From the NCBI GenBank assembly GCA_039933785.1, contig JBDTNL010000005.1, positions 1 to 64,000 of the forward strand: a stretch of 64,000 bases of DNA, in the 5' to 3' direction. Position 1 is the first letter of the stretch. Each line of letters starts with the position of its first letter. The stretch comes from JBDTNL01 sp039933785 (GTDB lineage: Bacteria > Acidobacteriota > Thermoanaerobaculia > Multivoradales > JAGPDF01). The notes beneath the pieces are model-generated. The model did not search any database. It was not told the DNA's origin and saw only the letters and a list, made by a program, of their open reading frames with translations. Positions 11,099 to 19,939 of the stretch are shown piece after piece. Made by a program: the position numbers and the translations under genes.

Positions 11099-12445
11099 GT
11101 GAAATGGCGCCTCGCATGGGTCTGCTGCGCACTGGCTATCGGCGGTTGCACGCGACCGGTGGCTTCGCCGCCGCGGAATGTTGTACTGATCGTGGTCGAC
11201 ACCCTCCGGGCGGATCATCTCGGGGCCTACGGCTACGCCCGGCCGACCAGCCCCAACCTCGACCGCTTCATGGCCGAGAGCGTGACCTTCGACTCGGCGC
11301 GCAGTCAGGCGGCGTGCACCTTCCCGTCGGTGAATTCGCTGCTCACCTCGCGTGCGGCGGTCCGGTTCCTCGATCAGCCGGCGCAGGACTTCGGCATTCC
11401 CTCGAGCATGGTGAGCCTGCCGGAGGTTCTTTCGCGCCAGGGTTACGACACCGCGGCCATCTCGGCCAGCGCGATCGTCCGCGCCACGCCTTCCCGATTC
11501 AATCCGCACGGCGGCTTCGGACGCGGCTTCGCGAGCTTTGACGAAGACTGCGCCTGGAAATCCGCCGATTGCGTAAATGCGAAAGCCTTCACCTTCCTCG
11601 GGTCGTCTCGCGCCGCCCGGCCGTTCTTTCTTTACTTGCACTACATCGATCCGCACGGGCCCTACAGAGCGCCGCCGACCCAGTCCCGCCTCTTTGCGGG
11701 AAGCGCGCCGGCCGCCTGGCCGGCATGGGTGGCCGGGGGAGATCCGAACCCGCTGGCCGCGATGCTCTATGCGCCGGGTGGCAAGGCCGCCGCGGTCGAT
11801 CGTGCTCAGCTCGCGCATCTGGTCGATCTCTACGACGACGAGATTCACTATTTCGACGGCCAGTTCGCGGCCCTGCTCGCCGAGCTCTCAGGGCGCGGTC
11901 TCGATCGCAGCACGATCGTGATCTTCGCGGCGGACCACGGCGAGCATTTCCTGGAGCACGGCGAGCTTAAACACTGCCGGAGCGTCTTCGACGTCGAGGT
12001 GCGTACGCCGCTCGCCATGCGCATTCCGGACCAGTCTCCACGGCGGGTGAAGCGCGCGGTCGAAAATCTGGACATCGGGCCGACGGTGACGGCGCTGCTC
12101 GGGATCGATGCCGCGCCTCTCGCCTTCGAAGGGACGAGTCTTCTCGCGCCGGATGCCGAGGCGGAGCGCGGCGCATTCAGCGCGCAAGGGACTCAGCGCA
12201 GTGTCGTGCGCGGTCGCTTGAAACTGATTCACGACCTCGACACGGGCCACTCGATGCTCTTCGATCTGGCGTCCGACCCGGGCGAAATGCACGACGTCGC
12301 GCGCCAGCGTCCGGAGGATTTCCGCGCGCTACGCCAGCTGCTGATCGGCTGGGTGGCGCGCGTCGAGGGCGGCGGCGCGCGAAAGAGCGTGGACGCGGCC
12401 AAGGCCGCTGAGCAGCAGCTGAAGTCGCTCGGCTATCTGGAGTAG
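11099..12445 (+). CDS. sulfatase-superfamily lipoprotein, copy 1 of a tandem pair
   Basis: About 448 residues from the GTG at 11099. The start was chosen because it gives a short basic n-region, a hydrophobic core and a lipobox-like 'IGGC' (Cys17), matching copy 2; an ATG at 11024 would put 25 unlikely residues in front. The alkaline-phosphatase/sulfatase core has the first metal motif 'VVDTLRADHLG', the nucleophile region 'SQAACTFPSVNSLLTS' and the C-terminal metal motif 'AADHGEHFLEHGE'. The formylglycine signature CxPxR is absent: the residue two before the proline is Thr and the Arg is Val, so conventional sulfatase maturation is not expected. The protein ends 'KSLGYLE', a tail shared by all three sulfatase-like proteins here. 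Substrate unknown. Confidence 0.8.
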   Translation: MKWRLAWVCCALAIGGCTRPVASPPRNVVLIVVDTLRADHLGAYGYARPTSPNLDRFMAESVTFDSARSQAACTFPSVNSLLTSRAAVRFLDQPAQDFGIPSSMVSLPEVLSRQGYDTAAISASAIVRATPSRFNPHGGFGRGFASFDEDCAWKSADCVNAKAFTFLGSSRAARPFFLYLHYIDPHGPYRAPPTQSRLFAGSAPAAWPAWVAGGDPNPLAAMLYAPGGKAAAVDRAQLAHLVDLYDDEIHYFDGQFAALLAELSGRGLDRSTIVIFAADHGEHFLEHGELKHCRSVFDVEVRTPLAMRIPDQSPRRVKRAVENLDIGPTVTALLGIDAAPLAFEGTSLLAPDAEAERGAFSAQGTQRSVVRGRLKLIHDLDTGHSMLFDLASDPGEMHDVARQRPEDFRALRQLLIGWVARVEGGGARKSVDAAKAAEQQLKSLGYLE

Positions 12446-12459
12446 CCGCCAATCATCCT

Positions 12460-12540
12460 GGGGTACGATCACGGCCCGCGGAGCGCATCGTTGAGCTCGA
12501 ATTCCTTCCTCCATTTCTACCCGGCCCTAGGCTGCGCCGC
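12460..12540 (+). repeat. direct repeat, upstream copy (duplication scar)
   Basis: The first ~44 bases, starting GGGGTACGATCA, match 13929-13972 almost base for base. Similarity then fades to about two-thirds identity up to 12540. There is no indel between the copies. The downstream copy contains the start of the importer lipoprotein gene, so this copy is the edge of a tandem duplication. Confidence 0.85.
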
Positions 12541-12565
12541 ATGGCCCTTCGATCATGGCGGCTGA
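12491..12565 (+). pseudogene. 5' relic of the importer substrate-binding lipoprotein gene
   Basis: Reading from TTG at 12491 gives a 24-codon frame starting 'MSSNSFLHFYPALGCAA' and stopping at 12563-12565. It lines up without gaps with the signal peptide of the intact substrate-binding protein at 13960, 'MSSNLFHRFVLAVGCAG'. The rest of that gene is missing; the second sulfatase gene begins here instead. This is a left-over from the duplication that produced the sulfatase pair. Confidence 0.75.
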
Positions 12566-13913
12566 GCTTTGGCGGCTGAAGCTCGCCGGTTCGCTGGCGA
12601 CGATCCTCGTGCTTGCCGCTTGCGGGAACTCCGTCCCTCCGTCCCGCCCGCACAACGTGCTCTTCGTGCTCGTCGACACGCTGCGCGCCGACCGGCTGAG
12701 CGCTTACGGAGCCGACCGTTCGACGAGCCCGAATTTCGATCGCTTCGCCGCCGGGTCGGCATTCTTCGAGCATGCCTACAGTCAGGCGGCGTGCACGTTT
12801 CCCTCGGTGAACTCGATCTTGACCTCGCGTGCGGCCGAGCGTTTTCTCGGTCGACCCTATGGAGCGATGAGCATCCCGCCGACGTACGGGACCCTGGCCG
12901 AGATTCTGCGCCGGCACGGCTATGCGACCGGCGCGGTTTCGGCGAGCCCGGTGGTGCGCGTGACGCCGTCGCGCTTTAACAAGGAAGGCGGCTTCGGGGC
13001 GGGATTCGACAGCTTCGACGAGACCTGCTCGACGCGCCCGGCGGAGTGTGTGAATGCACGGGCGCTGGCGTGGCTGGACACGGCCGCGGCGGAGCGGCCG
13101 TTCTTCCTCTATTTGCAGTACTTCGACCCCCACGCCGACTATCAGCCGCCACCTGGGCATCGGCGGCGGTTCGCGCGGCGCTATCGCGGCAGCAACGAGT
13201 TCGTGCGTCTCGGAGTGACGCGACCCTTTGCCCGCGCCCTGGCCGAGGGTAAGCCGGCGGAGGTCGACGCGAATGATCTCGAGTACCTGCGTCGCCTGTA
13301 CGACGACGAGGTGGCGTATTTCGACGACAACCTGGGCGCGTTGCTGGCCGAAATCGAGCGCCGCAACCTCGCCAGCAACACCGTAGTGGTCTTTGCCGCC
13401 GACCACGGCGAGGAAATTCTCGAGCACGACGAGCTCGGGCATTGCCTCGACATGGTGTGGGACGACGTGGTGCATGTGCCGCTCGCGATCAGGATCCCGG
13501 GCCGCGCACCGGAGAGGGTGGCCCAGCCGGTCGAGAACCTGGACATCGTGCCCACCGTGCTCGCCAGTCTCGGGATCGACCGGAAGGGGCTGGGCCTCGA
13601 GGGGCGAGACCTCTTCGTGGCGACGCCCGACCCCGTGGCGATGAGCGCGCAGGGAGTGCGCCGGGCGGCGAGCGACGGAAGATTCAAATTGGTCTACGAC
13701 CTACAGACCGGTGGCTTCAAGCTCTACGACCACGCGGCCGACGCCGCGGAGTTACGCGATGCCGGAGCGGAGCATCCGGAGGATTTTCGGCGCCTGCGCA
13801 AGGCGCTCTTTGCCTGGCTCGAACGGGTGGAGGGCGCCACCGCGTCCGAGCGCGCGATCGACGCGGCCAAGGCTCTGGAACAGCAGCTACGGTCGGTGGG
13901 ATACCTGCAGTAG
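12555..13913 (+). CDS. sulfatase-superfamily lipoprotein, copy 2 of a tandem pair
   Basis: 452 residues. The signal peptide ends in a good lipobox 'LAAC' (Cys23). The core is closely related to copy 1 over its whole length: 'LVDTLRADRLSAYG', the identical block 'SQAACTFPSVNS' and 'AADHGEEILEHDELGHC'. By eye, more than half the residues in the N-terminal part are the same. The same two cysteines recur in 'DETCSTRPAECVNA'. As in copy 1 the CxPxR sulfatase signature is missing and Thr occupies the nucleophile position, as in phosphotransferase-type members of the superfamily. It ends 'RSVGYLQ'. The ATG at 12555 has no Shine-Dalgarno and overlaps the end of the relic upstream. Substrate unknown. 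Confidence 0.8.
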   Translation: MAAELWRLKLAGSLATILVLAACGNSVPPSRPHNVLFVLVDTLRADRLSAYGADRSTSPNFDRFAAGSAFFEHAYSQAACTFPSVNSILTSRAAERFLGRPYGAMSIPPTYGTLAEILRRHGYATGAVSASPVVRVTPSRFNKEGGFGAGFDSFDETCSTRPAECVNARALAWLDTAAAERPFFLYLQYFDPHADYQPPPGHRRRFARRYRGSNEFVRLGVTRPFARALAEGKPAEVDANDLEYLRRLYDDEVAYFDDNLGALLAEIERRNLASNTVVVFAADHGEEILEHDELGHCLDMVWDDVVHVPLAIRIPGRAPERVAQPVENLDIVPTVLASLGIDRKGLGLEGRDLFVATPDPVAMSAQGVRRAASDGRFKLVYDLQTGGFKLYDHAADAAELRDAGAEHPEDFRRLRKALFAWLERVEGATASERAIDAAKALEQQLRSVGYLQ

Positions 13914-13928
13914 GGCTCCGGGCTGTGT

Positions 13929-14009
13929 GGGGTACGATCACCGCCCGCGGAGCGCACCGTTGAGCTCGAATCTCTTCCATCGTTTCGTCCTGGCCGTCGG
14001 TTGCGCGGG
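13929..14009 (+). repeat. direct repeat, downstream copy (intact context)
   Basis: Matches 12460-12540 as described there. In this copy the conserved TTG at 13960 is the start codon of the intact substrate-binding lipoprotein gene, so this is the parental context of the duplicated flank. The conserved TACGAT about 21 bases before the TTG may be its -10 element. Confidence 0.85.
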
Positions 14010-14994
14010 CGCTCTCGGCTGCTCGGACGGCCGCACGCCGGTGGTCGTGTACTCACCGCACGGCCGCGACCTGCTGGCGGCGCTCGAGCACGCCTACGAG
14101 GCCGAGAACCCGACGATCGACATTCGCTGGCTCGACATGGGCTCGCAGGAGGTCTACGACCGCGTGCGCTCGGAGCGCGCCAATGCGCAGGCCGACGTCT
14201 GGTTTGGCGGCCCCGAGGCGATCTTCGGCCGCGGCGACCGCGAGGGCTTGCTCGACGTGTTCACGCCCTCCTGGGCCGCCGATGTCCCGCCGGAGAGTCG
14301 CGGCGCCTCCGGCACGTACTACGGTTGCTACCGCACGCTGCCGGTGCTGGTCTACAACTCGGCGGCGGTCGTCGAAGCCGAGGCGCCCGCCGACTGGGAC
14401 GACCTGCTCGCCGCGCGCTGGAAGGGCAAGGTCATCGTCCGCGATCCGTTGGCGAGCGGCACCATGCGCTCGATGTTCGCCATGGTGCTGGCGCGCTCGG
14501 TGGCTGAGACCGGCGACACCGCGCGCGGATTCGCCTGGCTCAAGCGACTCGACGGTCAGACCAAGGAGTACGCCTCGAACCCGGCGCTCCTGTTTCAAAA
14601 GATCGTACGTCGCGAGGGTCTGGTCACAGTGTGGGAGCTCTCCGACATCTTGTTGCAACAGCAGAAGGGCATACGGGTTGGCTTCAAGCTCGCGACCAGC
14701 GGCACGCCGGTGATCAACGACGCGATCGGTTTGGTCAAGGGCGCCCCGCATGCCGAAGCGGCGCGTGCGTACATCAACTGGGTGGGCGGCCGGGAAGCGC
14801 AGGAGCTCGCGGCGCGCCAGGCGTTCAAACTGCCGGCGCGGACGGATTTGCCGGCCGCGGCGTTGCCCGAATGGGCGCAGCATGTATTGGCGGCTCTCAA
14901 GCCGGCCGCGCTGGACTGGTCCCTGATCGAGCGTCAGCAGTCCGCGTGGATGGCCGAGTGGGACCGCGAAGTGCGCGGCAAGGGCGGTTCGTGA
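13960..14994 (+). CDS. ABC importer substrate-binding lipoprotein (family 1, iron-type)
   Basis: 344 residues from the TTG at 13960. The signal peptide 'MSSNLFHRFVLAVGCAGALG' runs up to the lipobox Cys21. The mature part starts with the strand 'VVVYSPHGRDLLAALEHAYE' and continues through 'ADVWFGGPEAIFGRGDREGLL'. This is the layout of type-II periplasmic binding proteins of the FbpA/ferric-iron group. It overlaps the ATPase gene by 4 bp (GTGA) and is followed by a double-length permease, as in Fe3+ and thiamine importers. Ligand is unproven: Fe3+ is the usual guess, while sulfonate, phosphonate or thiamine are alternatives. Confidence 0.8.
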   Translation: MSSNLFHRFVLAVGCAGALGCSDGRTPVVVYSPHGRDLLAALEHAYEAENPTIDIRWLDMGSQEVYDRVRSERANAQADVWFGGPEAIFGRGDREGLLDVFTPSWAADVPPESRGASGTYYGCYRTLPVLVYNSAAVVEAEAPADWDDLLAARWKGKVIVRDPLASGTMRSMFAMVLARSVAETGDTARGFAWLKRLDGQTKEYASNPALLFQKIVRREGLVTVWELSDILLQQQKGIRVGFKLATSGTPVINDAIGLVKGAPHAEAARAYINWVGGREAQELAARQAFKLPARTDLPAAALPEWAQHVLAALKPAALDWSLIERQQSAWMAEWDREVRGKGGS

Positions 14995-16100
14995 CCGCGG
15001 CCGCGACCACCAAGACCGCGGCATTCCTCGAGGTGCGCGGACTGCGCAAGCGGTTCGGCAACCGTGAGGTGCTGCAGGACTTCTCGCTCGAGGTCGCGAG
15101 CGGAGAGATCCTCGCCCTGCTCGGCGTTTCTGGATCGGGCAAGACCACGGCGTTGCGCTTGCTCGCCGGCCTCGATGCACCCGACGCCGGACAGGTGATT
15201 CTCGGCGGCGAGGACGTCACCGCGCTTGCCGCCGCACGGCGCGGCGTGGGCATGGTCTTCCAGCACTACGCCCTCTTTCCTCATCTGTCGATTGGCGAGA
15301 ACGTGAGCTTCGGGCTCGAAGGCCGCGGGCTCGGGCGCGACGAAGTGCGCCGACGGGCCGAGGAGGCGCTGGCGCAGGTCCGTCTACCGGGCCACTTCGG
15401 CGGCAAGGTCGGAGCGCTCTCGGGAGGCATGCAGCAGCGTGTCGCGATCGCCCGAGCACTGGCGCCCGCGCCCCGCGTGCTGCTGCTCGACGAGCCGTTC
15501 TCCAACCTCGATCCGCATCTGCGCGAATACACCCGGCGCGAATTGCGCGACACCATTCGGCGCATCGGCATCACCACGGTGCTGGTCACGCACGAGCAGG
15601 AGGAAGCCTTCGACGTCGCCGATCGAGTAGCCCTCCTGGTCGCCGGGCGCCTCGAACAAGTGGGGACGCCGGAGGATCTCTACGAACGGCCGCGTACCCT
15701 CGCGGTCGGCGCCTTCATCGGTCGCTCCGCGCTGCTCGAAGGACCGCTTGTCGAGAGCGCTGGCTCACGTGACGCGGGCGTGCAGGTGCGACCCAACCTC
15801 GTCTGGCTCGGCGTCCGCGCCGAAGCTGTCGACGCGGGCCGCCCGGCCGCGATCCTGCTCCGCCCGGAGGCGCTGCGGTTCGTCGAGCTCAGCGACGCCT
15901 CGGCTCTCTTCGGAGTCGTCGAAAGCCGTCGTTTCGCCGGACCGAGAAGCTATTTTCGGGTCGCCCTCGATGGTGAGGTCGCGGGCGAGACGGTGGAAGT
16001 CCTGGCGCGAACCGGAGCCGTCGTCATCGGAGAGCGCGTCGCGGTCGCACTCGAGCCGAAAGCTGCACCGCCGCAGATCTTCGCCGCGCCCACGAAATGA
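14991..16100 (+). CDS. ABC importer ATPase subunit (FbpC/PotA type)
   Basis: 369 residues. Walker A 'GVSGSGKTT' (45-53), Q-loop Gln91, signature 'LSGGMQQR' (143-150) and Walker B 'LLLDEP' (164-169), then 'VTHEQEEAFDVAD' with the H-loop. About 130 residues after residue 240 form the C-terminal TOBE-type regulatory domain typical of Fe3+, polyamine and sulfate importers. The GTG start overlaps the stop of the binding-protein gene (GTGA), indicating translational coupling. The permease gene follows after 7 bp. Confidence 0.9.
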   Translation: MTAAATTKTAAFLEVRGLRKRFGNREVLQDFSLEVASGEILALLGVSGSGKTTALRLLAGLDAPDAGQVILGGEDVTALAAARRGVGMVFQHYALFPHLSIGENVSFGLEGRGLGRDEVRRRAEEALAQVRLPGHFGGKVGALSGGMQQRVAIARALAPAPRVLLLDEPFSNLDPHLREYTRRELRDTIRRIGITTVLVTHEQEEAFDVADRVALLVAGRLEQVGTPEDLYERPRTLAVGAFIGRSALLEGPLVESAGSRDAGVQVRPNLVWLGVRAEAVDAGRPAAILLRPEALRFVELSDASALFGVVESRRFAGPRSYFRVALDGEVAGETVEVLARTGAVVIGERVAVALEPKAAPPQIFAAPTK

Positions 16101-16107
16101 CCCCGGC

Positions 16108-17748
16108 ATGAATCGGCGCGCGCGCGTTCTCGCATGGAGCCTGGCGGCGCTGCTCGCCTGGATCGTGGGCTATCCGTTGCTGCTCACCCTGCTCGAAGGC
16201 CGCCACGCTCTGCTCGAGGTGGCGCGGCGGAGCGACGAATGGCTGGCGCTCTGGCGAAGCCTGTGGATTTCGGTCGCGTCCACCGTTTTGGCCGGCGTTC
16301 TCGGAGTGCCGCTCGCCTTCGTCTTTGCGCGTCTCGAGTTCCCCGGTCGCAAGTTGCTCGGCGATCTGCTCGCGTTGCCCGTCGCCCTGCCGCCGCTCGT
16401 CGGAGTGATCGCTTTCCTCTTCCTTTACGGCGAGAGCGGTTTCGCGGCCCGCGCGGTGCAAGCGGTGTTCGGGCTCGAAACCGCGCCTTGGCGTCTGCAG
16501 GGACCGGGCGCGATCCTGTTGGTGCACGCGTACTCGATGTACGTGTATTTCTATCTCCTGGTGCGGGCCGCGCTCCAACGCCTCGACCCCGCGCTCGAGG
16601 AAGCCGCGGCGGCGCTCGGCGCTGGGCGCTGGCGAACGCTCTGGCGCGTCACCATGCCGCAGCTTGTCCCCGCGATGCTCGGCGGTGCGCTGCTCGCGTT
16701 CATGACTTCACTCGGATCGTTCTCGGCGCCGTATATCTTCGGTGGCAACTTCCGCGTTCTGCCGACGCAGATCACGACTTCGAAGCTCAACGGCGACATC
16801 GACCTGGCGCAGGCCGAAACGGTGGCGCTCGCCGCGCTGGCGCTGCTCGCGCTGTGGCTCTTCGATCGCGCCGAGCCCACGAGTGGAGGCGGCAGCGGTG
16901 TCCGCGGCGTGGCGCCCGAGCGCCGCCGATTGCAAAGCGGTCGGGCGCGCTTCGGTGCGATCGCGCTGGGGTGGGGGCTGGCGCTGTTCGCGCTGTTGCC
17001 GCATTTCACGTTGCTGCTGGTTTCGTTCGTGCCCACGGGCACCTGGAGCACGGAGGCTTTGCCCCCAGTACTCGCCGGCAGCAACTACATGACCCTCTTG
17101 CGTGAACCCGAACGCTTGCGCCCACTAGTCAACTCGCTGTGGATGGCCTCGCTAGCAACCGCCGCGGCGCTCGCGCTCGGCTTCGCCGCAGCACGGCTGG
17201 CGCTTGGCCTGCGGGGTCGCGTGAGCGCGACGCTGCGCGCCTTGATCGCGCTGCCGTGGGCGATCCCTGGGACGGTATTCGCGGTCGCTCTCGCGACGGC
17301 ATTCAGCGTCAACCAACCCTGGCTTCTGCGGTTCGTTCTCGTCGGGACGCCAGTGCTGCTGCCGCTCGCCTATCTGGCGCGCAGTTTGCCGCTCACGGGA
17401 CGGGCGGCGCTCGCGGGTCTCGCCCAGCTCGATCCGGCGCTCGAAGAGGCGGCGGCGACGCTCGGCGCCAACCGGCGACGAATTCTCTGGCGCATCGTGT
17501 TGCCCCTGGTGCGGCCGGCCCTCATGGCCGGCGCCAGCATCGCGTTCATCACCGCGCTCGGCGATTTCGTCGCCTCGATCGTCCTCTACACCTACACCAC
17601 GAGGCCGATTTCGATCGAAATCCTTTCCAGCCTGCGCTTGCAGGATCTCGGAGTGGCGGCAGCGTACGGAGTCCTATTGATGGTGGCGAGTGGGGCGGCA
17701 TTCCTGTTGTTCGGCGAGCGTGAGCGGCCTTTGAGCACTGGCGCCTGA
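16108..17748 (+). CDS. ABC importer double-length permease (FbpB/ThiP type)
   Basis: 546 residues with about 12 hydrophobic segments, two fused BPD_transp_1 domains. Each half carries an EAA loop: 'LEEAAAALGAGRWRTLWRV' in the N-terminal half and 'LEEAAATLGANRRRILWRI' in the C-terminal half. These loops contact the ATPase. Fused permeases are the rule in ferric-iron (FbpB) and thiamine (ThiP) importers. With the preceding two genes it completes a binding protein-ATPase-permease importer. Confidence 0.9.
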   Translation: MNRRARVLAWSLAALLAWIVGYPLLLTLLEGRHALLEVARRSDEWLALWRSLWISVASTVLAGVLGVPLAFVFARLEFPGRKLLGDLLALPVALPPLVGVIAFLFLYGESGFAARAVQAVFGLETAPWRLQGPGAILLVHAYSMYVYFYLLVRAALQRLDPALEEAAAALGAGRWRTLWRVTMPQLVPAMLGGALLAFMTSLGSFSAPYIFGGNFRVLPTQITTSKLNGDIDLAQAETVALAALALLALWLFDRAEPTSGGGSGVRGVAPERRRLQSGRARFGAIALGWGLALFALLPHFTLLLVSFVPTGTWSTEALPPVLAGSNYMTLLREPERLRPLVNSLWMASLATAAALALGFAAARLALGLRGRVSATLRALIALPWAIPGTVFAVALATAFSVNQPWLLRFVLVGTPVLLPLAYLARSLPLTGRAALAGLAQLDPALEEAAATLGANRRRILWRIVLPLVRPALMAGASIAFITALGDFVASIVLYTYTTRPISIEILSSLRLQDLGVAAAYGVLLMVASGAAFLLFGERERPLSTGA

Positions 17749-17782
17749 ACCCTGGGCCCATGACCTGCGTAGATAGACCTCT

Positions 17783-18997
17783 ATGAGTGAAACCCTCCAA
17801 CGGCTCTGGATTCTCATGTCGATCGCGTTCTTCGACATGCTCGGGGCGTTGATGATCATTCCGCTGTTGCCGTTCTACACCCTGAGGATGGGCGGCGATG
17901 CGATCACGGTGGGTCTCCTCGTTTCGTGTTTCTCGGCAGCCCAACTGCTCACCGCTCCGCTTTGGGGAAAGCTCTCGGATCGCTACGGGCGTCGGCCGGT
18001 GTTGTTGGTGGCGCTATTTGCATCTTCGATTGCCTACGCGATCTTCGCTTTCGCCGGATCGATCTGGCTGCTCTTCCTGTCACGGGTCGTCCAGGGTGCT
18101 GGCGGTGGAACAACCGGAGTGGTGCAAGCGTACGTGAGCGACTCCGTCGCGCCCGAAGAGCGCGCCAAGGCCCTGGGTTGGATTTCGGCCGTGACCAATG
18201 CCGGTGTCGCGATCGGACCCGCCGTGGCTTCGCTCACCGTGCCTCTCGGAGTCCATGCCCCCGGTCTGATCGCCTCGGCCTTGTGTCTGCTGAACGTGGC
18301 TTGGGCCTACAAGTCCTTGCCGGAGTCATTGTCCAAGGACCACGCCCCAAAAGAGCGCCGCTCGGTGCGCGGTGCCTTGAAGGAGTTGCTGGACCACCCC
18401 GGCGCGCCAGTAAGTCTTCTGATCCTGATCTACGCCGGCGGCATGATGGCGTTCTCGGCGATGACCGGAGTGCTGGCGCTCTATCTCGCGTACGCCTTTG
18501 GGGTCACCGAGAAGACCAGCGGCTACTTCTATACCTACGTCGGTGTTCTGTCGGTGATCATGCGATCGCTGATTCTCGGGCCGGTGGTGAAGCGTTTGGG
18601 TGAGGTGCGGACGCTGCGCGTCGGCGCGGTGGCGCTCATCCTCGGGTTCGCACTGATTCCGGTGCCGCATTCGGTCTGGGGTTTCGCGATCGTCGTCATG
18701 CTGTTCCCGATCGGCACCGCACTTCTCTTTCCGCCGACGAGTTCACTGGTCTCGCGCTTCGCGCCCAAGGCGGAGATGGGGCAGACGCTCGGCCTCCAGC
18801 AGAGTTTCGGCGGTGTTACTCGAATGCTGGGCCCCACGCTCGCCGGGATCGCATTCGCCAAGCTGGGGCCGGCCTGGCCGTACTGGCTGTCGAGCGTGTT
18901 GATGGTGGGCGTGTTGGCGCTTGGCATCCAGCTCAAGCGCTCGTCCGCGCACCCGGTGCCGGTATCTCCCGTGGCAACCGAGATCTCGCCTACCTAG
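17783..18997 (+). CDS. MFS transporter, TetA-like drug/metabolite exporter
   Basis: 404 residues, 12 hydrophobic segments. The MFS motif A 'GKLSDRYGRRP' (62-72) lies between helices 2 and 3, and motif C-like glycine-rich sequence 'AGVAIGPAVASL' is near helix 5. N-terminal 'DMLGALMIIPLLPFY' is typical of the TetA(P/G)-type DHA1 exporters. Substrate cannot be read from sequence. It is monocistronic and its stop overlaps the convergent cysteine-synthase-like gene by 4 bp. Confidence 0.8.
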   Translation: MSETLQRLWILMSIAFFDMLGALMIIPLLPFYTLRMGGDAITVGLLVSCFSAAQLLTAPLWGKLSDRYGRRPVLLVALFASSIAYAIFAFAGSIWLLFLSRVVQGAGGGTTGVVQAYVSDSVAPEERAKALGWISAVTNAGVAIGPAVASLTVPLGVHAPGLIASALCLLNVAWAYKSLPESLSKDHAPKERRSVRGALKELLDHPGAPVSLLILIYAGGMMAFSAMTGVLALYLAYAFGVTEKTSGYFYTYVGVLSVIMRSLILGPVVKRLGEVRTLRVGAVALILGFALIPVPHSVWGFAIVVMLFPIGTALLFPPTSSLVSRFAPKAEMGQTLGLQQSFGGVTRMLGPTLAGIAFAKLGPAWPYWLSSVLMVGVLALGIQLKRSSAHPVPVSPVATEISPT

Positions 18998-19935
18998 GCG
19001 CTCAATTCAGCACCGTAGGTCTTCAGATACTTCATTCCCGTGTCGCACATCACGGTGACCACCGTCGCTTCCGATCCCAGCTGCTCGGCAAGCCGGAGCG
19101 CCGCGATGACGTTGGCTCCCGTCGACGTCCCCCCAAAGAGACCCTCCTCCCGCGCCAGCCGAAGAGCCATCGCCATGGCCTCTTCCGTCGACACCCGCTC
19201 GATCTGATCGGCGACCTCCGGTTGCCAGAGCGGCACGACGAAACCCGCGCCGACTCCGTCGATCTTGTGCGCGCCGGTCGGGCCGCCGGAAAGAACCGCG
19301 GATTCGGCCGGCTCCACCGCCACGACGCGGATCCGTTTGTCGTGACCCCGTAGCCCCTCTCCAAGGCCGCGGAGCGACGCCGCGGTGCCCACGCATTGCA
19401 CGAAGCCATCGATCCGTCCGTCGGTCTGCTCCCAGAGCTCGTCCGCCATCGAGTGATAGGCCGCGAGCTGGTCCGTGTTCTTCAGTTGATCCGTCCAGAA
19501 GCTGCCGGTATTTTCCGCGATGATGCGCGCGGCCTCCACCATGTCGCGCGTCAGCTTTTCCGTCATGTGCCCAGTCTCACTGGGCACGATCTGCAGCTTC
19601 GCTCCTAGAGCCCGCATGTGATCGAGCTTCTCCTTCGAGAAGGCGTCCGAAGTCACGATGTGCAGGGGATAGCCCTTGACCGCGCAAACCAGGGCGAGGG
19701 AGACGCCGGTGCTGCCGCCGGTGTATTCGGTAACAGCGCCCCCTGGCCCGAGCCGTTGATCCGCTTCCGCGGCCTCGATCATGGCGAGCGCCATACGGTC
19801 CTTCATGCTGCCCGTGGGATTCTCGTTCTCGAGCTTTAGGAGAATACGCGCGCCGTTCGCGGGCCCGATCCTGCGCAGGGGCAGGAGTGACGTGCCGCCG
19901 ATGCACTGCAGGATGCCCTGTGCCGGCGCGCGCAT
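18994..19935 (-). CDS. PLP-dependent cysteine synthase family enzyme
   Basis: 313 residues, fold type II. The PLP lysine is in 'ENPTGSMKDR' (Lys45), and the substrate loop is 'TGGSTG' (72-77) where O-acetylserine sulfhydrylases have TSGNTG. The PLP-phosphate loop is replaced by 'CVGTAASLRG', and the C-terminal region has 'GGTSTGANVIAAL'. CysK-type enzymes make cysteine from O-acetylserine and sulfide; the altered loops make a related beta-replacement or lyase reaction possible. It lies 4 bp after the ABM gene, so the two are probably one transcript starting near 20.27 kb. Confidence 0.8.
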   Translation of the reverse strand: MRAPAQGILQCIGGTSLLPLRRIGPANGARILLKLENENPTGSMKDRMALAMIEAAEADQRLGPGGAVTEYTGGSTGVSLALVCAVKGYPLHIVTSDAFSKEKLDHMRALGAKLQIVPSETGHMTEKLTRDMVEAARIIAENTGSFWTDQLKNTDQLAAYHSMADELWEQTDGRIDGFVQCVGTAASLRGLGEGLRGHDKRIRVVAVEPAESAVLSGGPTGAHKIDGVGAGFVVPLWQPEVADQIERVSTEEAMAMALRLAREEGLFGGTSTGANVIAALRLAEQLGSEATVVTVMCDTGMKYLKTYGAELSA

Positions 19936-19939
19936 GGCT

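Noticed and set aside
10999..11541. Frame with a hydrophobic start before the first sulfatase
   Set aside because: After 30 residues it becomes the Arg/Gly-rich shadow of the sulfatase gene; no evidence of a separate gene.
11099..13913. Calling the tandem pair arylsulfatases
   Set aside because: The CxPxR maturation motif is absent, so only the superfamily is supported.
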